NCBI GenBank assembly: GCA_009782785.1
Contig: WRIJ01000011.1
Span: 1-52,995, forward strand
From: Propionibacteriaceae bacterium
GTDB taxonomy: Bacteria; Actinomycetota; Actinomycetes; Propionibacteriales; Propionibacteriaceae
Direction of reading: 5' to 3'
Length of the DNA stretch: 52,995 bases
Shown here one piece after another: positions 43,690 to 51,445 of this stretch. The position numbers and the translations under genes are program-made. A model generated the notes under the pieces. That model searched no databases and had not been told where the DNA came from. It saw nothing but the letters and a program-made list of their open reading frames with translations. Each line of letters begins with the position of its first letter. Within the stretch, counting starts at the first letter, position 1.

Positions 43690-44298
43690 TCACCTTGTGG
43701 AAGTCCAGACTTCGTCAGTACGGAAGGTGTCCCTAGGGAAGTTAGCAGGAATGGTGAGGGTGAAGGTGCCTTTAGGCCAATCGTCGCGGAGAAACCAACT
43801 GAATTCACCTGTCACCGTATAAGCAATACTTCTATCAAACTCGTATTGTCCGTCTTCTCTCTGAACGACGTTAAGATCCGTAAATTTAGCTACTATACGT
43901 ATAGTCGAAAATGTGCTATTGTCTGTCATAGCACTATTCGGATTTGCTACCAACATGTCGCTGTACTGGTGGGCATGGCCATTGACCATCAAATCATCTA
44001 TAACAATCGCCACTTGTTTGTCATTGGTATTGACAATTTTATAGTATATGTAGATCCAAGCAGATTCCTCGCTGCTGTTGGGCACGAACATCACGCTGCT
44101 TGCATAGATCCTTACTCCATGGTCGTCATAAACCAACATACGCCCTTCACCCTCATCGACGATAGGATCGCTCACTGTGGAGTTGGGCACCTCACCCTCG
44201 GGGGATTCCAGTGTTGTACCCACACCCCCACAAGCACTCAACGTACCCATCATCAGGGCCAGAACCAGCACTGGCAGAATTGCGCGTACCTTCTTCAT
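43690..44298 (-). CDS. Putative lipoprotein of unknown function
   Basis: 202 aa from the ATG at 44298, chosen for GAAGGAG 8 nt upstream; a longer frame adds 19 residues without a site. A lipoprotein signal (MKKVRAILPVLVLALMMGTL, lipobox LSAC) anchors a secreted domain rich in Tyr, Ile, Asn and Thr with a beta-rich look (VRIYASSVMF, AWIYIYYKIVNTNDKQVAIV, SFTLTIP-like end), reminiscent of DUF4352/DUF5067-type immunoglobulin-like lipoproteins. Codon use is more AT-rich than the neighbours, which suggests acquisition. A 13-T tract lies about 85 bp upstream. Confidence 0.82.
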   Translation of the reverse strand: MKKVRAILPVLVLALMMGTLSACGGVGTTLESPEGEVPNSTVSDPIVDEGEGRMLVYDDHGVRIYASSVMFVPNSSEESAWIYIYYKIVNTNDKQVAIVIDDLMVNGHAHQYSDMLVANPNSAMTDNSTFSTIRIVAKFTDLNVVQREDGQYEFDRSIAYTVTGEFSWFLRDDWPKGTFTLTIPANFPRDTFRTDEVWTSTR

Positions 44299-44378
44299 AT
44301 CATTTACTCCTTCGTGGCAGTCATGAGGTCTGAATAGTCGTTCATGGTGCCTCACTTTCGCCAGTTAGGCTACCTCCG

Positions 44379-44391
44379 TTTTTTTTTTTTT
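44379..44391. repeat. 13-bp homopolymeric T tract
   Basis: An uninterrupted run of 13 T (A on the strand of the lipoprotein gene), 81-93 bp upstream of its start. Such runs are prone to slippage; it is the longest homopolymer in the window. Confidence 0.85.
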
Positions 44392-44780
44392 GTCCATTTT
44401 GGTTTGTATGGAGAGTTGGTGGTTGGTGATGACGGTCAGACTCCACAACTGTGGATAACCCAGTATCTGGATTCTGCGAGTCGCTTCGCTCCGCAGAATG
44501 ACATTGAGAGAGTCACCACGGTGGAGAGTCGATGGATTCCGCGAGTCGCCCTAGCGGGCTCCGCAGAAAGACGGGGTTAGTGTCACCCTGCGGAGCGCGC
44601 CAGCGCGACTCGCAGGGTCCAGATATCACATCAAGTGCGATGGTGGGCCTGTCGAACGTGGTCACCACGAACAGACTCTTCTTGGTGGTTGGTCGCTGAT
44701 TCTGGATTCCTGCCAAGTCGGGCTGGCGCCCTCCGCGGAATGACCATCTGGGTGGGGAGCGCGGAATGACTGGGTGAGTG
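44392..44780. repeat. Cluster of four dispersed hairpins in a gene-free stretch
   Basis: The 700 bp between the lipoprotein and the fab leader hold no supportable gene. Hairpins lie at about 44464-44497 (ATTCTGCG/CGCAGAAT arms), 44532-44573 (core GCCCTAGCGGGC), 44585-44622 (ACCCTGCG/CGCAGGGT, core GCGCGCCAGCGCG) and 44703-44742 (core GGGCTGGCGCCC). AGTCACCACGGTGGAGAGTC, between the first two, also occurs near 43583. Confidence 0.88.
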
Positions 44781-44914
44781 GTGGTAGCACGGGGACTGAC
44801 GGTGAAAGAGAGCCACAACGCAACGATGACCCACGGTTACCATCGCATAGTTGCGACCAATGGGTGACGTGGTAGGGAGTCAATGGATGACTTGGGGTAT
44901 TTGACCAGGGGTAT

Positions 44915-44943
44915 TTGACTTGGGGGTCGTAGTCCATTAGGGT
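44915..44943 (+). promoter_or_regulatory. fab operon promoter
   Basis: TTGACT (44915-44920), 17-bp spacer, TAGGGT (44938-44943). Start expected near 44950, inside the palindromic operator. GGGGTATTTGAC is duplicated at 44894 and 44908, giving an alternative upstream -35-like TTGACC. Confidence 0.6.
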
Positions 44944-44966
44944 TTAGATAGTTAGACAAACTAAAC
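44942..44966. promoter_or_regulatory. Operator for the FabT-like regulator
   Basis: Nested inverted repeats: GTTTAG...CTAAAC outer arms, TAGTT-AGACA-AACTA inner arms (44949-44963). It overlaps the -10 box and transcription start, as expected for MarR-type autorepression of the fab operon. Confidence 0.6.
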
Positions 44967-44999
44967 ACATGTTGATAGACGGCCAGCGCAACCAACGAG

Positions 45000-45116
45000 A
45001 TGAAAAACAACCAGGGCCAACGGAACAACCAGGGCCACGAAAACGACCAGGATCATGGGAATCAGGATCAACGGAACAACCAGGAACATGAGAAGCAACC
45101 ACCATCATGGAGGTGA
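45000..45116 (+). CDS. Possible 38-codon leader ORF, Asn/Gln-rich
   Basis: ATG to TGA in the fab leader, ending 3 bp before the MarR ATG. The peptide is almost wholly hydrophilic (MKNNQGQRNN...), with about 8 Asn, 9 Gln and several His, Glu and Asp, ending PPSWR. The DNA consists of loosely repeated GGAACAACCAGG blocks, so it may be only a low-complexity leader. No good ribosome site is seen before the ATG. If translated, ribosomes would run over the MarR ribosome site (TGGAGGTGAG), a layout suited to coupling or attenuation. Confidence 0.3.
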   Translation: MKNNQGQRNNQGHENDQDHGNQDQRNNQEHEKQPPSWR

Positions 45117-45119
45117 GAG

Positions 45120-45602
45120 ATGACCGCAGCTACAGCACCCCAAGCTGATTTCGAGCTACAGCTCAATGATCTGCTCGTGGACACCTTCTCCACGATCCTC
45201 AAGTACGAAGCAGCAGCCCTCACCACTTTCATGGGGGTATCGCTCACTATTGCCGAGGCGCACATGATCGACGCCATTGCTCGACTCAGTGAGAAAGCCA
45301 AAGCGACCGTCTCCCAGATCGCCGCGCACATGCAGGTCGCCGTACCCACCGCAACGATAGCCATCAAGAAAATGGAACAGAAAGGGTACCTCACCAAAGT
45401 ACCCTCAGACACCGACAAGCGCAGTACGTGGATCCAACTCACCGACCAAGGTCGCGTCATCGACCGAGCACACACAATCTTCCACCAAAAAATGGTACGA
45501 GATGTCTCCAGCGAATTCGCACCAGAAGAACAAGGCGTACTTCTCAAAGCAATCAACCGCCTCAACGAGTTCTTCTCCCAAGAAGCAAAGGCCTCAGCGT
45601 GA
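45120..45602 (+). CDS. MarR-family regulator, FabT-like
   Basis: 160-aa MarR-family winged-helix repressor, first gene of the FASII operon. The recognition region is KATVSQIAAHMQVAVPTATI followed by the wing (YLTKVPSDTDKRSTWIQLT). In streptococci and relatives FabT occupies this position and represses fab genes with acyl-ACP as co-repressor; the same role is inferred. GGAGGTGAG precedes the ATG. Its stop overlaps the fabH GTG (GTGA). A palindrome at the operon promoter is the likely binding site. Confidence 0.9.
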   Translation: MTAATAPQADFELQLNDLLVDTFSTILKYEAAALTTFMGVSLTIAEAHMIDAIARLSEKAKATVSQIAAHMQVAVPTATIAIKKMEQKGYLTKVPSDTDKRSTWIQLTDQGRVIDRAHTIFHQKMVRDVSSEFAPEEQGVLLKAINRLNEFFSQEAKASA

Positions 45603-46573
45603 CCCTCTCTCTTTCAGGGATCGGACTCGCCCTGCCTCGCCGCCGTGTATCCAATGATGAACTCGCCCAGATCACCGGTATCGACACCACCGATGAGTGG
45701 ATCCAAACCATGACCGGCATCTCGAGTCGCTACATGACCACAGACGAAACACTGATCGAACTCGCCGAGCAAGCCGCCACAGATGCGCTCGCTGATGCGC
45801 ACATTGATCCCAGTGAGGTCGACTACATTATCGCCGCCACCATGGGTTGCGAAACCTCGACCCCTTCACTGGCTTGCCATGTCGCTGAACACATTGGCGT
45901 GCAGTGCCCAGCCGTCGACCTTAATGCCGCGTGCGTGGGGTTCCTCTATTCCCTTGATTACGCTGCCGGCCTCATCGAACGCGGTCGTGCGCGCAACATC
46001 CTCATCATCACCGGTGAACGCATGTCAGCCCATGTGGATTGGACTGACCGCCGTACCTGCATCCTTTTCGGCGACGGCGCTGCTGCAGTAGTCGTACGCC
46101 CAGGGAGCGCCCTGCAGTACCTCAACCTGCAAACCCGCCCCGACACGGAAGTCATCAACCAATACCGCCGAATGTGCGGCAACAGCCCACTGTCGACTCC
46201 CGATGAGGAAACCCCGATGCACTTAGAGGGCCAGAAGGTTTTCAAGTACGCCGTCTCGCTCATGGAACAAGAGATCACCACTGCTCTCGACACACTCCAA
46301 CTCCAAGCAGACCAGATCGACCACTACCTCATCCACCAGGCGAACCGTCGCATCATCGACTTCGCTATCGAGCGCCTCGGGATCAGTCCGGACAAGTTCC
46401 CCATGAACATTGATCGGTACGGGAATATGTCAGCGGTCTCCATCCCCGCCCTCCTTCACGAGATGCGGAAAAACAACACAATTCAGCCGGGGGACACACT
46501 TCTCATGTGTGCCTTTGGTGCAGGAATGACCTGCGGAAGTTCGGTTATCCAGTGGGACCCTCCCACGACCTAA
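45599..46573 (+). CDS. fabH: 3-oxoacyl-ACP synthase III
   Basis: 324-aa KAS III: condenses an acyl-CoA primer with malonyl-ACP to start fatty acid synthesis. Catalytic Cys112 in NAACVGFLYSLD, His in YLIHQANRRI, Asn in DRYGNMSAVSIP. A frame open much further upstream is a shadow within the MarR gene; the GTG at 45599, overlapping the MarR stop, gives the family start (SGIGLALP). The primer preference (acetyl versus branched) cannot be read from motifs. Confidence 0.95.
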   Translation: MTLSLSGIGLALPRRRVSNDELAQITGIDTTDEWIQTMTGISSRYMTTDETLIELAEQAATDALADAHIDPSEVDYIIAATMGCETSTPSLACHVAEHIGVQCPAVDLNAACVGFLYSLDYAAGLIERGRARNILIITGERMSAHVDWTDRRTCILFGDGAAAVVVRPGSALQYLNLQTRPDTEVINQYRRMCGNSPLSTPDEETPMHLEGQKVFKYAVSLMEQEITTALDTLQLQADQIDHYLIHQANRRIIDFAIERLGISPDKFPMNIDRYGNMSAVSIPALLHEMRKNNTIQPGDTLLMCAFGAGMTCGSSVIQWDPPTT

Positions 46574-46594
46574 CCCACGAAACAAAGGAAAAAC

Positions 46595-46810
46595 ATGCTG
46601 GAACAGATCGAAAAAGTGATCAAGGAATACATGAACAAGGATGATCTCACGATCACAGAAGAGACAACCTTCGCCTCCCTTGATCTTGATTCACTCGAAT
46701 CAGTAGAACTCGTCATGAAGATCGAAGAAGAACTCGACACGACCATCGACATGAATGGTGAAGTGAACTCGATTGGTGACGTCCTGGCTCTCGTCAGTGC
46801 CAACAACTAG
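46595..46810 (+). CDS. acpP: Acyl carrier protein
   Basis: 71-aa acidic four-helix protein that carries the growing acyl chain. Ser33 in LDLDSLESVEL is the phosphopantetheine attachment site. The DSL motif and helix II are standard; the protein is slightly short at the N-terminus compared with E. coli ACP. AAAGGAAAAAC precedes the ATG. fabK starts 2 bp after the stop. The phosphopantetheinyl transferase at 51446 is a candidate activator. Confidence 0.96.
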   Translation: MLEQIEKVIKEYMNKDDLTITEETTFASLDLDSLESVELVMKIEEELDTTIDMNGEVNSIGDVLALVSANN

Positions 46811-46812
46811 TC

Positions 46813-47760
46813 ATGATCAACTCCAAGATCTGTGACCTGTTGGGGATCACGTACCCGATCTTCCAGGGCGCCATGGCCTGGATCTCTGACGCACAACTCG
46901 CGGCAGCGGTCTCCAACGCTGGGGGATTGGGCATTATTGCGGGCGGGAATGCACCCGTGGAGTACGTACGCGAGCAGATCCACGCGGCACGTCACCTCAC
47001 CGACAAACCGTTCGGTGTGAACGTGATGCTCATGAGCCCTCATGCACCCGCGATCGCTGAGATGCTTAGCGACGAGAAGGTGCCAGTCATCACCACGGGG
47101 GCGGGCAGCCCTGCTCCCTACATGAGTTCCTGGCTGGAAGCTGGTTCTGCGGTGATCCCGGTCGTACCCTCCTCAGGTATAGCCAAGGTAGTGGAGCGCT
47201 TAGGGGCGAGCGCGGTCGTTGCTGAGGGTGGTGAATCGGGTGGACACGTCGGTGACCTCACCACGATGGCGCTCATTCCCCAAGTACGCGACGCCGTGTC
47301 GATCCCTGTCCTCGCTGCTGGTGGTATTGGTGATGGACGCGGGTTTGCTGCTGCGCTCATGCTTGGCGCTGACGGCGTACAAATGGGAACACGGTTCCTC
47401 GTCGCTGAAGAAAACTCGATCCACCCGACGTACAAGGCGAAAATCCTGGCTGCGAAAGACATTGACACGATCGCCACCGGTAAGAGGCTCGGTCATCCCG
47501 TACGCTCGCTCAAGACGACCTTCTCGAAGTCCTTCTTTGCCAAAGAGTACGACTCGTCGATCACGGATGAAGAACTGGAGAAACTCGGGGAAGGTGCGCT
47601 CAGGCTCGCCGCACATGATGGTGACGAAGAGGCGGGATGTTTCATGGCTGGTCAGATTGCTGGTTTGGTACGAGCTGAACAAACCGCCGAGCAGATCATC
47701 ACCGAGATCATCGGTGAAGCTGAAGCCCTGCTCAGAAAGGCACCCTCGTGGGTGGTGTAG
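46813..47760 (+). CDS. fabK: Enoyl-ACP reductase II
   Basis: 315-aa FMN-dependent enoyl-ACP reductase, performing the last step of each elongation round. Phosphate-binding and core segments read YPIFQGAMAWISDAQLAAAV, NAGGLGIIAGGNAP, GGESGGHVGDLTTMALIPQV and AAGGIGDGRGFAAALMLGA, closely like streptococcal FabK as I remember it. It replaces FabI, so triclosan-type FabI inhibitors would be expected to have little effect on this step. The gene overlaps fabD by 13 bp. Confidence 0.94.
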   Translation: MINSKICDLLGITYPIFQGAMAWISDAQLAAAVSNAGGLGIIAGGNAPVEYVREQIHAARHLTDKPFGVNVMLMSPHAPAIAEMLSDEKVPVITTGAGSPAPYMSSWLEAGSAVIPVVPSSGIAKVVERLGASAVVAEGGESGGHVGDLTTMALIPQVRDAVSIPVLAAGGIGDGRGFAAALMLGADGVQMGTRFLVAEENSIHPTYKAKILAAKDIDTIATGKRLGHPVRSLKTTFSKSFFAKEYDSSITDEELEKLGEGALRLAAHDGDEEAGCFMAGQIAGLVRAEQTAEQIITEIIGEAEALLRKAPSWVV

Positions 47761-48689
47761 CACTAGTTTTCGCGGGCCAGGGTGCCCAGACCCCGGGAAT
47801 GGGCAGCGAGCTCTATGAGTCATCCCCGGCTGCCCGAGCTATCTTCGATGAGGCAGAGACTCTTCGCCCAGGAATCAAGGAGCTCTGTTTTTTGGGCCCG
47901 GCTAGTGAACTGAATCTCACAGTCAACACCCAACCGTGCCTGTTCGTTGTCGATTATGCCTGCGCTGTTGCCCTCGAAGAGGCCATGGGGGAGAAACTCT
48001 GCGGCACCCATGTCACTGGTGCGGCAGGGTTTTCGTTGGGTGAGGTTGTGGCCTCGAGTTTCACCGGCATCATGGATTTTCGCACTGGCTTTGACTTCGT
48101 GTGCGCTCGCGGTGAGGCGATGAATCGCGCCGGGCAGGACCATCCAGGAGTGATGTACGCAGTGGTCAAACTCGACTCCACCGAGGTTGAAGAGATTGCT
48201 GACTCCATGGTTGGGGTTTATCCGGTCAACTACAACTCACCCACCCAGACCGTGGTTGCCTGTGAAGCCGCCCAGGGTGACCAGTTCGTGAGCGCAGTTG
48301 CGAATCGCGGAGGCAAGGCACTCAAACTGCGTGTCAGTGGAGGATTCCACTCCCCGCTCATGGAAAGTGCCACGGCAGAACTCGCCGAGCTGACCCAGGT
48401 GATGTCCTTCACTCAACCCACGATCCCGCTCTATTCCGCCATGACCACGAGGCCCTATGACAACCCACGAGAGCTTCTCCCCAGCCAAGTGAACTCTCCA
48501 GTTCTCTGGGCGCAAACTATTGAAGCCATGGCCACCGACGGTTTCGACACTTTCATTGAGGTGGGCCCAGGTCGTACCCTCTCCAATTTCATCAACCAGA
48601 TCGACGACACTCTGACCACCTGGCAAGCCAGTGACGCAGAGTCAGTCAACCAGGTGGCAACACAGCTCATGAACAGGAAAGGCAACTGA
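47748..48689 (+). CDS. fabD: Malonyl-CoA:ACP transacylase
   Basis: 313 aa; loads malonyl groups on ACP. FAGQGAQTPGMG at the N-terminus, catalytic Ser96 in GFSLGE, Arg in FVCARGEAM, and His in SGGFHSPLM. The GTG at 47748 lies inside the fabK end and follows AGAAAGG; coupling is certain. The stop overlaps the fabG ATG by one base (TGATG). Confidence 0.95.
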   Translation: MGGVALVFAGQGAQTPGMGSELYESSPAARAIFDEAETLRPGIKELCFLGPASELNLTVNTQPCLFVVDYACAVALEEAMGEKLCGTHVTGAAGFSLGEVVASSFTGIMDFRTGFDFVCARGEAMNRAGQDHPGVMYAVVKLDSTEVEEIADSMVGVYPVNYNSPTQTVVACEAAQGDQFVSAVANRGGKALKLRVSGGFHSPLMESATAELAELTQVMSFTQPTIPLYSAMTTRPYDNPRELLPSQVNSPVLWAQTIEAMATDGFDTFIEVGPGRTLSNFINQIDDTLTTWQASDAESVNQVATQLMNRKGN

Positions 48690-49429
48690 TGCTGACAACG
48701 AGAACAGCGGTGATCACGGGGGGCTCTCGGGGGATCGGGCGAGCCATCGCTACCGAGTACGCCCGTCAAGGGTGTGACATTGCCCTGGTTTACCACGGCA
48801 ACGAAGAAGCAGCCACTGAGGTCGTACGTCAAGCTCAACAGTGTGGGGTACGTGCGCAGGCCTACCAGTGTGATGTCTCTGATTGGGCAGCAACCCAGAC
48901 CACCTGCCAGAGGATCCTCGCTGATTTCTCTGCGGTCGACATCCTGGTCAACAATGCGGGGATCGTCCATGACAACCTGTTCATGCGGATGAGTGAGGCC
49001 GACATCGATGAGGTGCTGGGCGTCAACCTCAAGGGAGCTATGGCGATGACTCGCCACCTGACGCCGACCCTGCTGAAGTCCGCCCATGGTCGCGTCATTA
49101 ACATTTCTTCCGTGGTGGGTCTCATGGGTAACCCTGGCCAGGCTAACTACGCGGCAGCCAAGGCGGGGTTGATCGGTTTCACGAAATCGATTGCCCGAGA
49201 GTTCGCTTCACGATCCGTGACCTGCAATGTGATCGCCCCGGGGTTCATCGCCACGGATATGACTGCTGGGTTGCCTGAGTCAGCGACCGAGAAGCTGACC
49301 TCGCTTGTACCCTTGAAGAGAACTGGTGCACCCGAAGATGTCGCTGGCGCAGCAGTGTTTCTCGCCTCCGATCAGGCGAGTTACATCACAGGGCAGGTTA
49401 TCCAAGTCGACGGCGGAATGAGGATGTGA
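48689..49429 (+). CDS. fabG: 3-oxoacyl-ACP reductase
   Basis: 246-aa NADPH-dependent SDR that reduces beta-ketoacyl-ACP. TGGSRGIGRAIA cofactor loop, NNAG, Ser in NISSVVGLMG, and the Tyr-Lys pair in NYAAAKAG. It ends in the typical VDGGMRM. No separate promoter; coupled to fabD and fabF. Confidence 0.95.
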   Translation: MLTTRTAVITGGSRGIGRAIATEYARQGCDIALVYHGNEEAATEVVRQAQQCGVRAQAYQCDVSDWAATQTTCQRILADFSAVDILVNNAGIVHDNLFMRMSEADIDEVLGVNLKGAMAMTRHLTPTLLKSAHGRVINISSVVGLMGNPGQANYAAAKAGLIGFTKSIAREFASRSVTCNVIAPGFIATDMTAGLPESATEKLTSLVPLKRTGAPEDVAGAAVFLASDQASYITGQVIQVDGGMRM

Positions 49430-49431
49430 TC

Positions 49432-50664
49432 ATGAAACGAGTAGTCGTGACAGGAATGGGGTGCGTGACCCCCATCGGACTGGGCGTCAATGAGTTCTGG
49501 GATTCACTGGTCGCGGGCCACCACGGGATCGCCCCCATCACCAAGTTCGATCCAACAGACGGAAAAATCGCTCTCGCCGCGGAAGTGAAAGATTTCGATC
49601 CAAGCCAGGTGATGGAAAACTCAGAGATTCGCAAAACTGATCTCTATGCCCAGTACGCGCTGGTCGCTGCTCACCAAGCCATGGAAGATTCCGGACTTGC
49701 TGACAAGATTGAGCCTTCGCGGTTCGGCTGTTACGTGGGTTCAGGCATCGGCGGGCTCGGTACCATGATCAAAGAGACAGAAGTTCTCCTCAACAAAGGG
49801 CCGAACAGAGTCTCGCCCTTCTTCGTACCCATGATGATCGCCAACATGGCCTCAGCGTTGATCGCTATGCGATATGGTGCTCAAGGCCCGAACCTTCCCG
49901 TCGTGACCGCGTGCAGTACGGGTACGAACGCACTCGGTGAAGCCTTCCGCGCGATCAAAGCTGGCGGGGCCGATGCGATCATTGCTGGTGGGGCCGAGGC
50001 GTCCATCAACCCTCTCGCAGTGGGTGGTTTCGCGAACTGTATGGCGCTGACGACCACCACTGATCCTGATCGATCATCGATCCCTTTCGATGCGGATCGT
50101 TCAGGGTTTGTCATCAGTGAGGGGGCTGGGATCCTCGTACTCGAAGAACTCGATCATGCGCTGGAGCGCAATGCCCCGATTTATGGGGAGATCCTTGGGT
50201 ACGCGAACACCTGCGATGCGTACCACATGACAGCACCCCATCCGGAAGCCGAGGGCAGTGCAGCGATGATTCGTGGCGCTTTCGCTGAGGCTGGGATGAC
50301 ACCTGATGAGTCGCTCTATATCAATGCTCACGGTACGTCGACCCCGCTCAACGACAAGACGGAGACCCTAGCGATCAAAAAGGCGCTCGGGGAGATGGCC
50401 ACCAAGGTTGCAATCAGCTCCACCAAGTCGATGACTGGGCATATGTTGGGCGCTGCGGGCGCGGTGGAAACGATTGCATGTCTCCAAGCGCTGCGCACCG
50501 GGATCATTCCTCCGACTGTGGGGTTGACCAACCCCGATCCTGATTGTGACCTGGATTATGTCCCTGGTGTTGCCCGCGAAGCCCACCCGCAAACAGCCTT
50601 GACGATCTCGCTGGGTTTCGGCGGGCACAATGCCGGTTTGCTGATGAAATCAGGTGTGAAATGA
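49432..50664 (+). CDS. fabF: 3-oxoacyl-ACP synthase II
   Basis: 410-aa KAS II elongating acyl-ACP with malonyl-ACP. Cys161 in VVTACSTGTNA; His residues in NAHGTSTPLND and MTGHMLGAAGA. The ATG at 49432 is used rather than the GTG two codons earlier because it gives the family N-terminus MKRVVVTGMG with GAGG at a good distance. It overlaps fabZ by 4 bp. No accB lies between fabF and fabZ, unlike in Streptococcus. Confidence 0.96.
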   Translation: MKRVVVTGMGCVTPIGLGVNEFWDSLVAGHHGIAPITKFDPTDGKIALAAEVKDFDPSQVMENSEIRKTDLYAQYALVAAHQAMEDSGLADKIEPSRFGCYVGSGIGGLGTMIKETEVLLNKGPNRVSPFFVPMMIANMASALIAMRYGAQGPNLPVVTACSTGTNALGEAFRAIKAGGADAIIAGGAEASINPLAVGGFANCMALTTTTDPDRSSIPFDADRSGFVISEGAGILVLEELDHALERNAPIYGEILGYANTCDAYHMTAPHPEAEGSAAMIRGAFAEAGMTPDESLYINAHGTSTPLNDKTETLAIKKALGEMATKVAISSTKSMTGHMLGAAGAVETIACLQALRTGIIPPTVGLTNPDPDCDLDYVPGVAREAHPQTALTISLGFGGHNAGLLMKSGVK

Positions 50665-51068
50665 ATCGCGACGAGATCAGGGCGATCCTGCCGCATCGTG
50701 AGCCGATGCTGCTCGTGGACGAGGCTCGCGTGGAGGGCGAGGAGTCGATCGGGAGTTATACAGTACGCGGGGACGAGTTCTTCCTTCAGGGGCATTTTCC
50801 CGATAACCCGGTCGTACCAGGGGTGATTCTGTGCGAGATGATGGCCCAATCGGGGTGTGTACTTTTCGCTGAGCAGGTGAGCGGCAAGACCCCGTACTTT
50901 TCTGGCTTGGACAAGGTCAGATTCAAGCGCAAGGTAACACCAGGGGACACCATCGAATTCCGATGCCACCTCACGGCCACTAAGGGTCCTTTCTTTTTCG
51001 TCAGTGGTACGGGTACGGTCGCTGGTGAGGTGTGCGTCAGCGCTGAGATGTCTTTCGCTCTCGCATGA
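50661..51068 (+). CDS. fabZ: 3-hydroxyacyl-ACP dehydratase
   Basis: 135-aa hot-dog-fold dehydratase. Catalytic His45 in GHFPDNPVVPG and Glu59 in CEMMAQSG. N-terminal NRDEIRAILPHREPMLLVD is typical. Last gene of the operon; the acetyl-CoA carboxylase genes that follow in Firmicutes are absent, so malonyl-CoA must come from elsewhere. CGGCCCATGGGCCG (51078-51091), 9 bp downstream, is a perfect palindrome that may end transcription. Confidence 0.95.
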   Translation: MNRDEIRAILPHREPMLLVDEARVEGEESIGSYTVRGDEFFLQGHFPDNPVVPGVILCEMMAQSGCVLFAEQVSGKTPYFSGLDKVRFKRKVTPGDTIEFRCHLTATKGPFFFVSGTGTVAGEVCVSAEMSFALA

Positions 51069-51445
51069 CACATGGGTCGGCCCATGGGCCGCAACTGCAT
51101 TGGGAGTATTCGTGGGAACGTGGCGTGATGGCGGCATCCCCACCCGCTCACTGGGCACACGATGGCCCGACGTCACCCCGCGGAACAAACACCACCAACC
51201 CCGTCACCCCGTGGAGCGCGTCAGCGCGACGCGCAGGGTCCAGATATCACACTGACCATGATGGTGACCGCTGGTGATGAGTGATTGCCCACAGACTCAC
51301 TTTCGTGGTTGATCGCTTGTCCGGATTCCTGCCAAGTCGCCCTGGCGCCCTCCGCGGAATGACCATCGGGGTGTGGAACGCAGAATGACATGGAAACAGA
51401 GTTACAACGCGACGATCCTGTGGGTACGTCGCTAGGCAGTTGCGG
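51069..51445. repeat. Two-hairpin repeat element after fabZ
   Basis: 377 bp without a gene. Palindrome at 51078-51091; array fragments (ACCCCGTCACCCCG); hairpin at 51204-51241 (GGAGCGCGTCAGCGCGAC with GCAGGGTCCAGATATCACA); spacer with CACAGACTC; second hairpin at 51326-51361 (GTCGCCCTGGCGCCCTC, arms partly eroded). A further copy starts at about 51451 and runs into the next gene. Confidence 0.85.

Noticed and set aside
43131-43736. 201-aa plus-strand frame across vapBC
   Set aside because: Antisense to two well-supported toxin-antitoxin genes and then runs into repeat DNA.
39900-45119. Prophage or integrative element
   Set aside because: Two toxin-antitoxin modules, an ATPase and repeats are present, but no integrase, transposase, phage structural gene or attachment site is recognisable.
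45428-45598. 57-codon N-terminal extension of FabH
   Set aside because: It is out-of-frame sequence within the MarR gene; the GTGA overlap at 45599 gives the family N-terminus.
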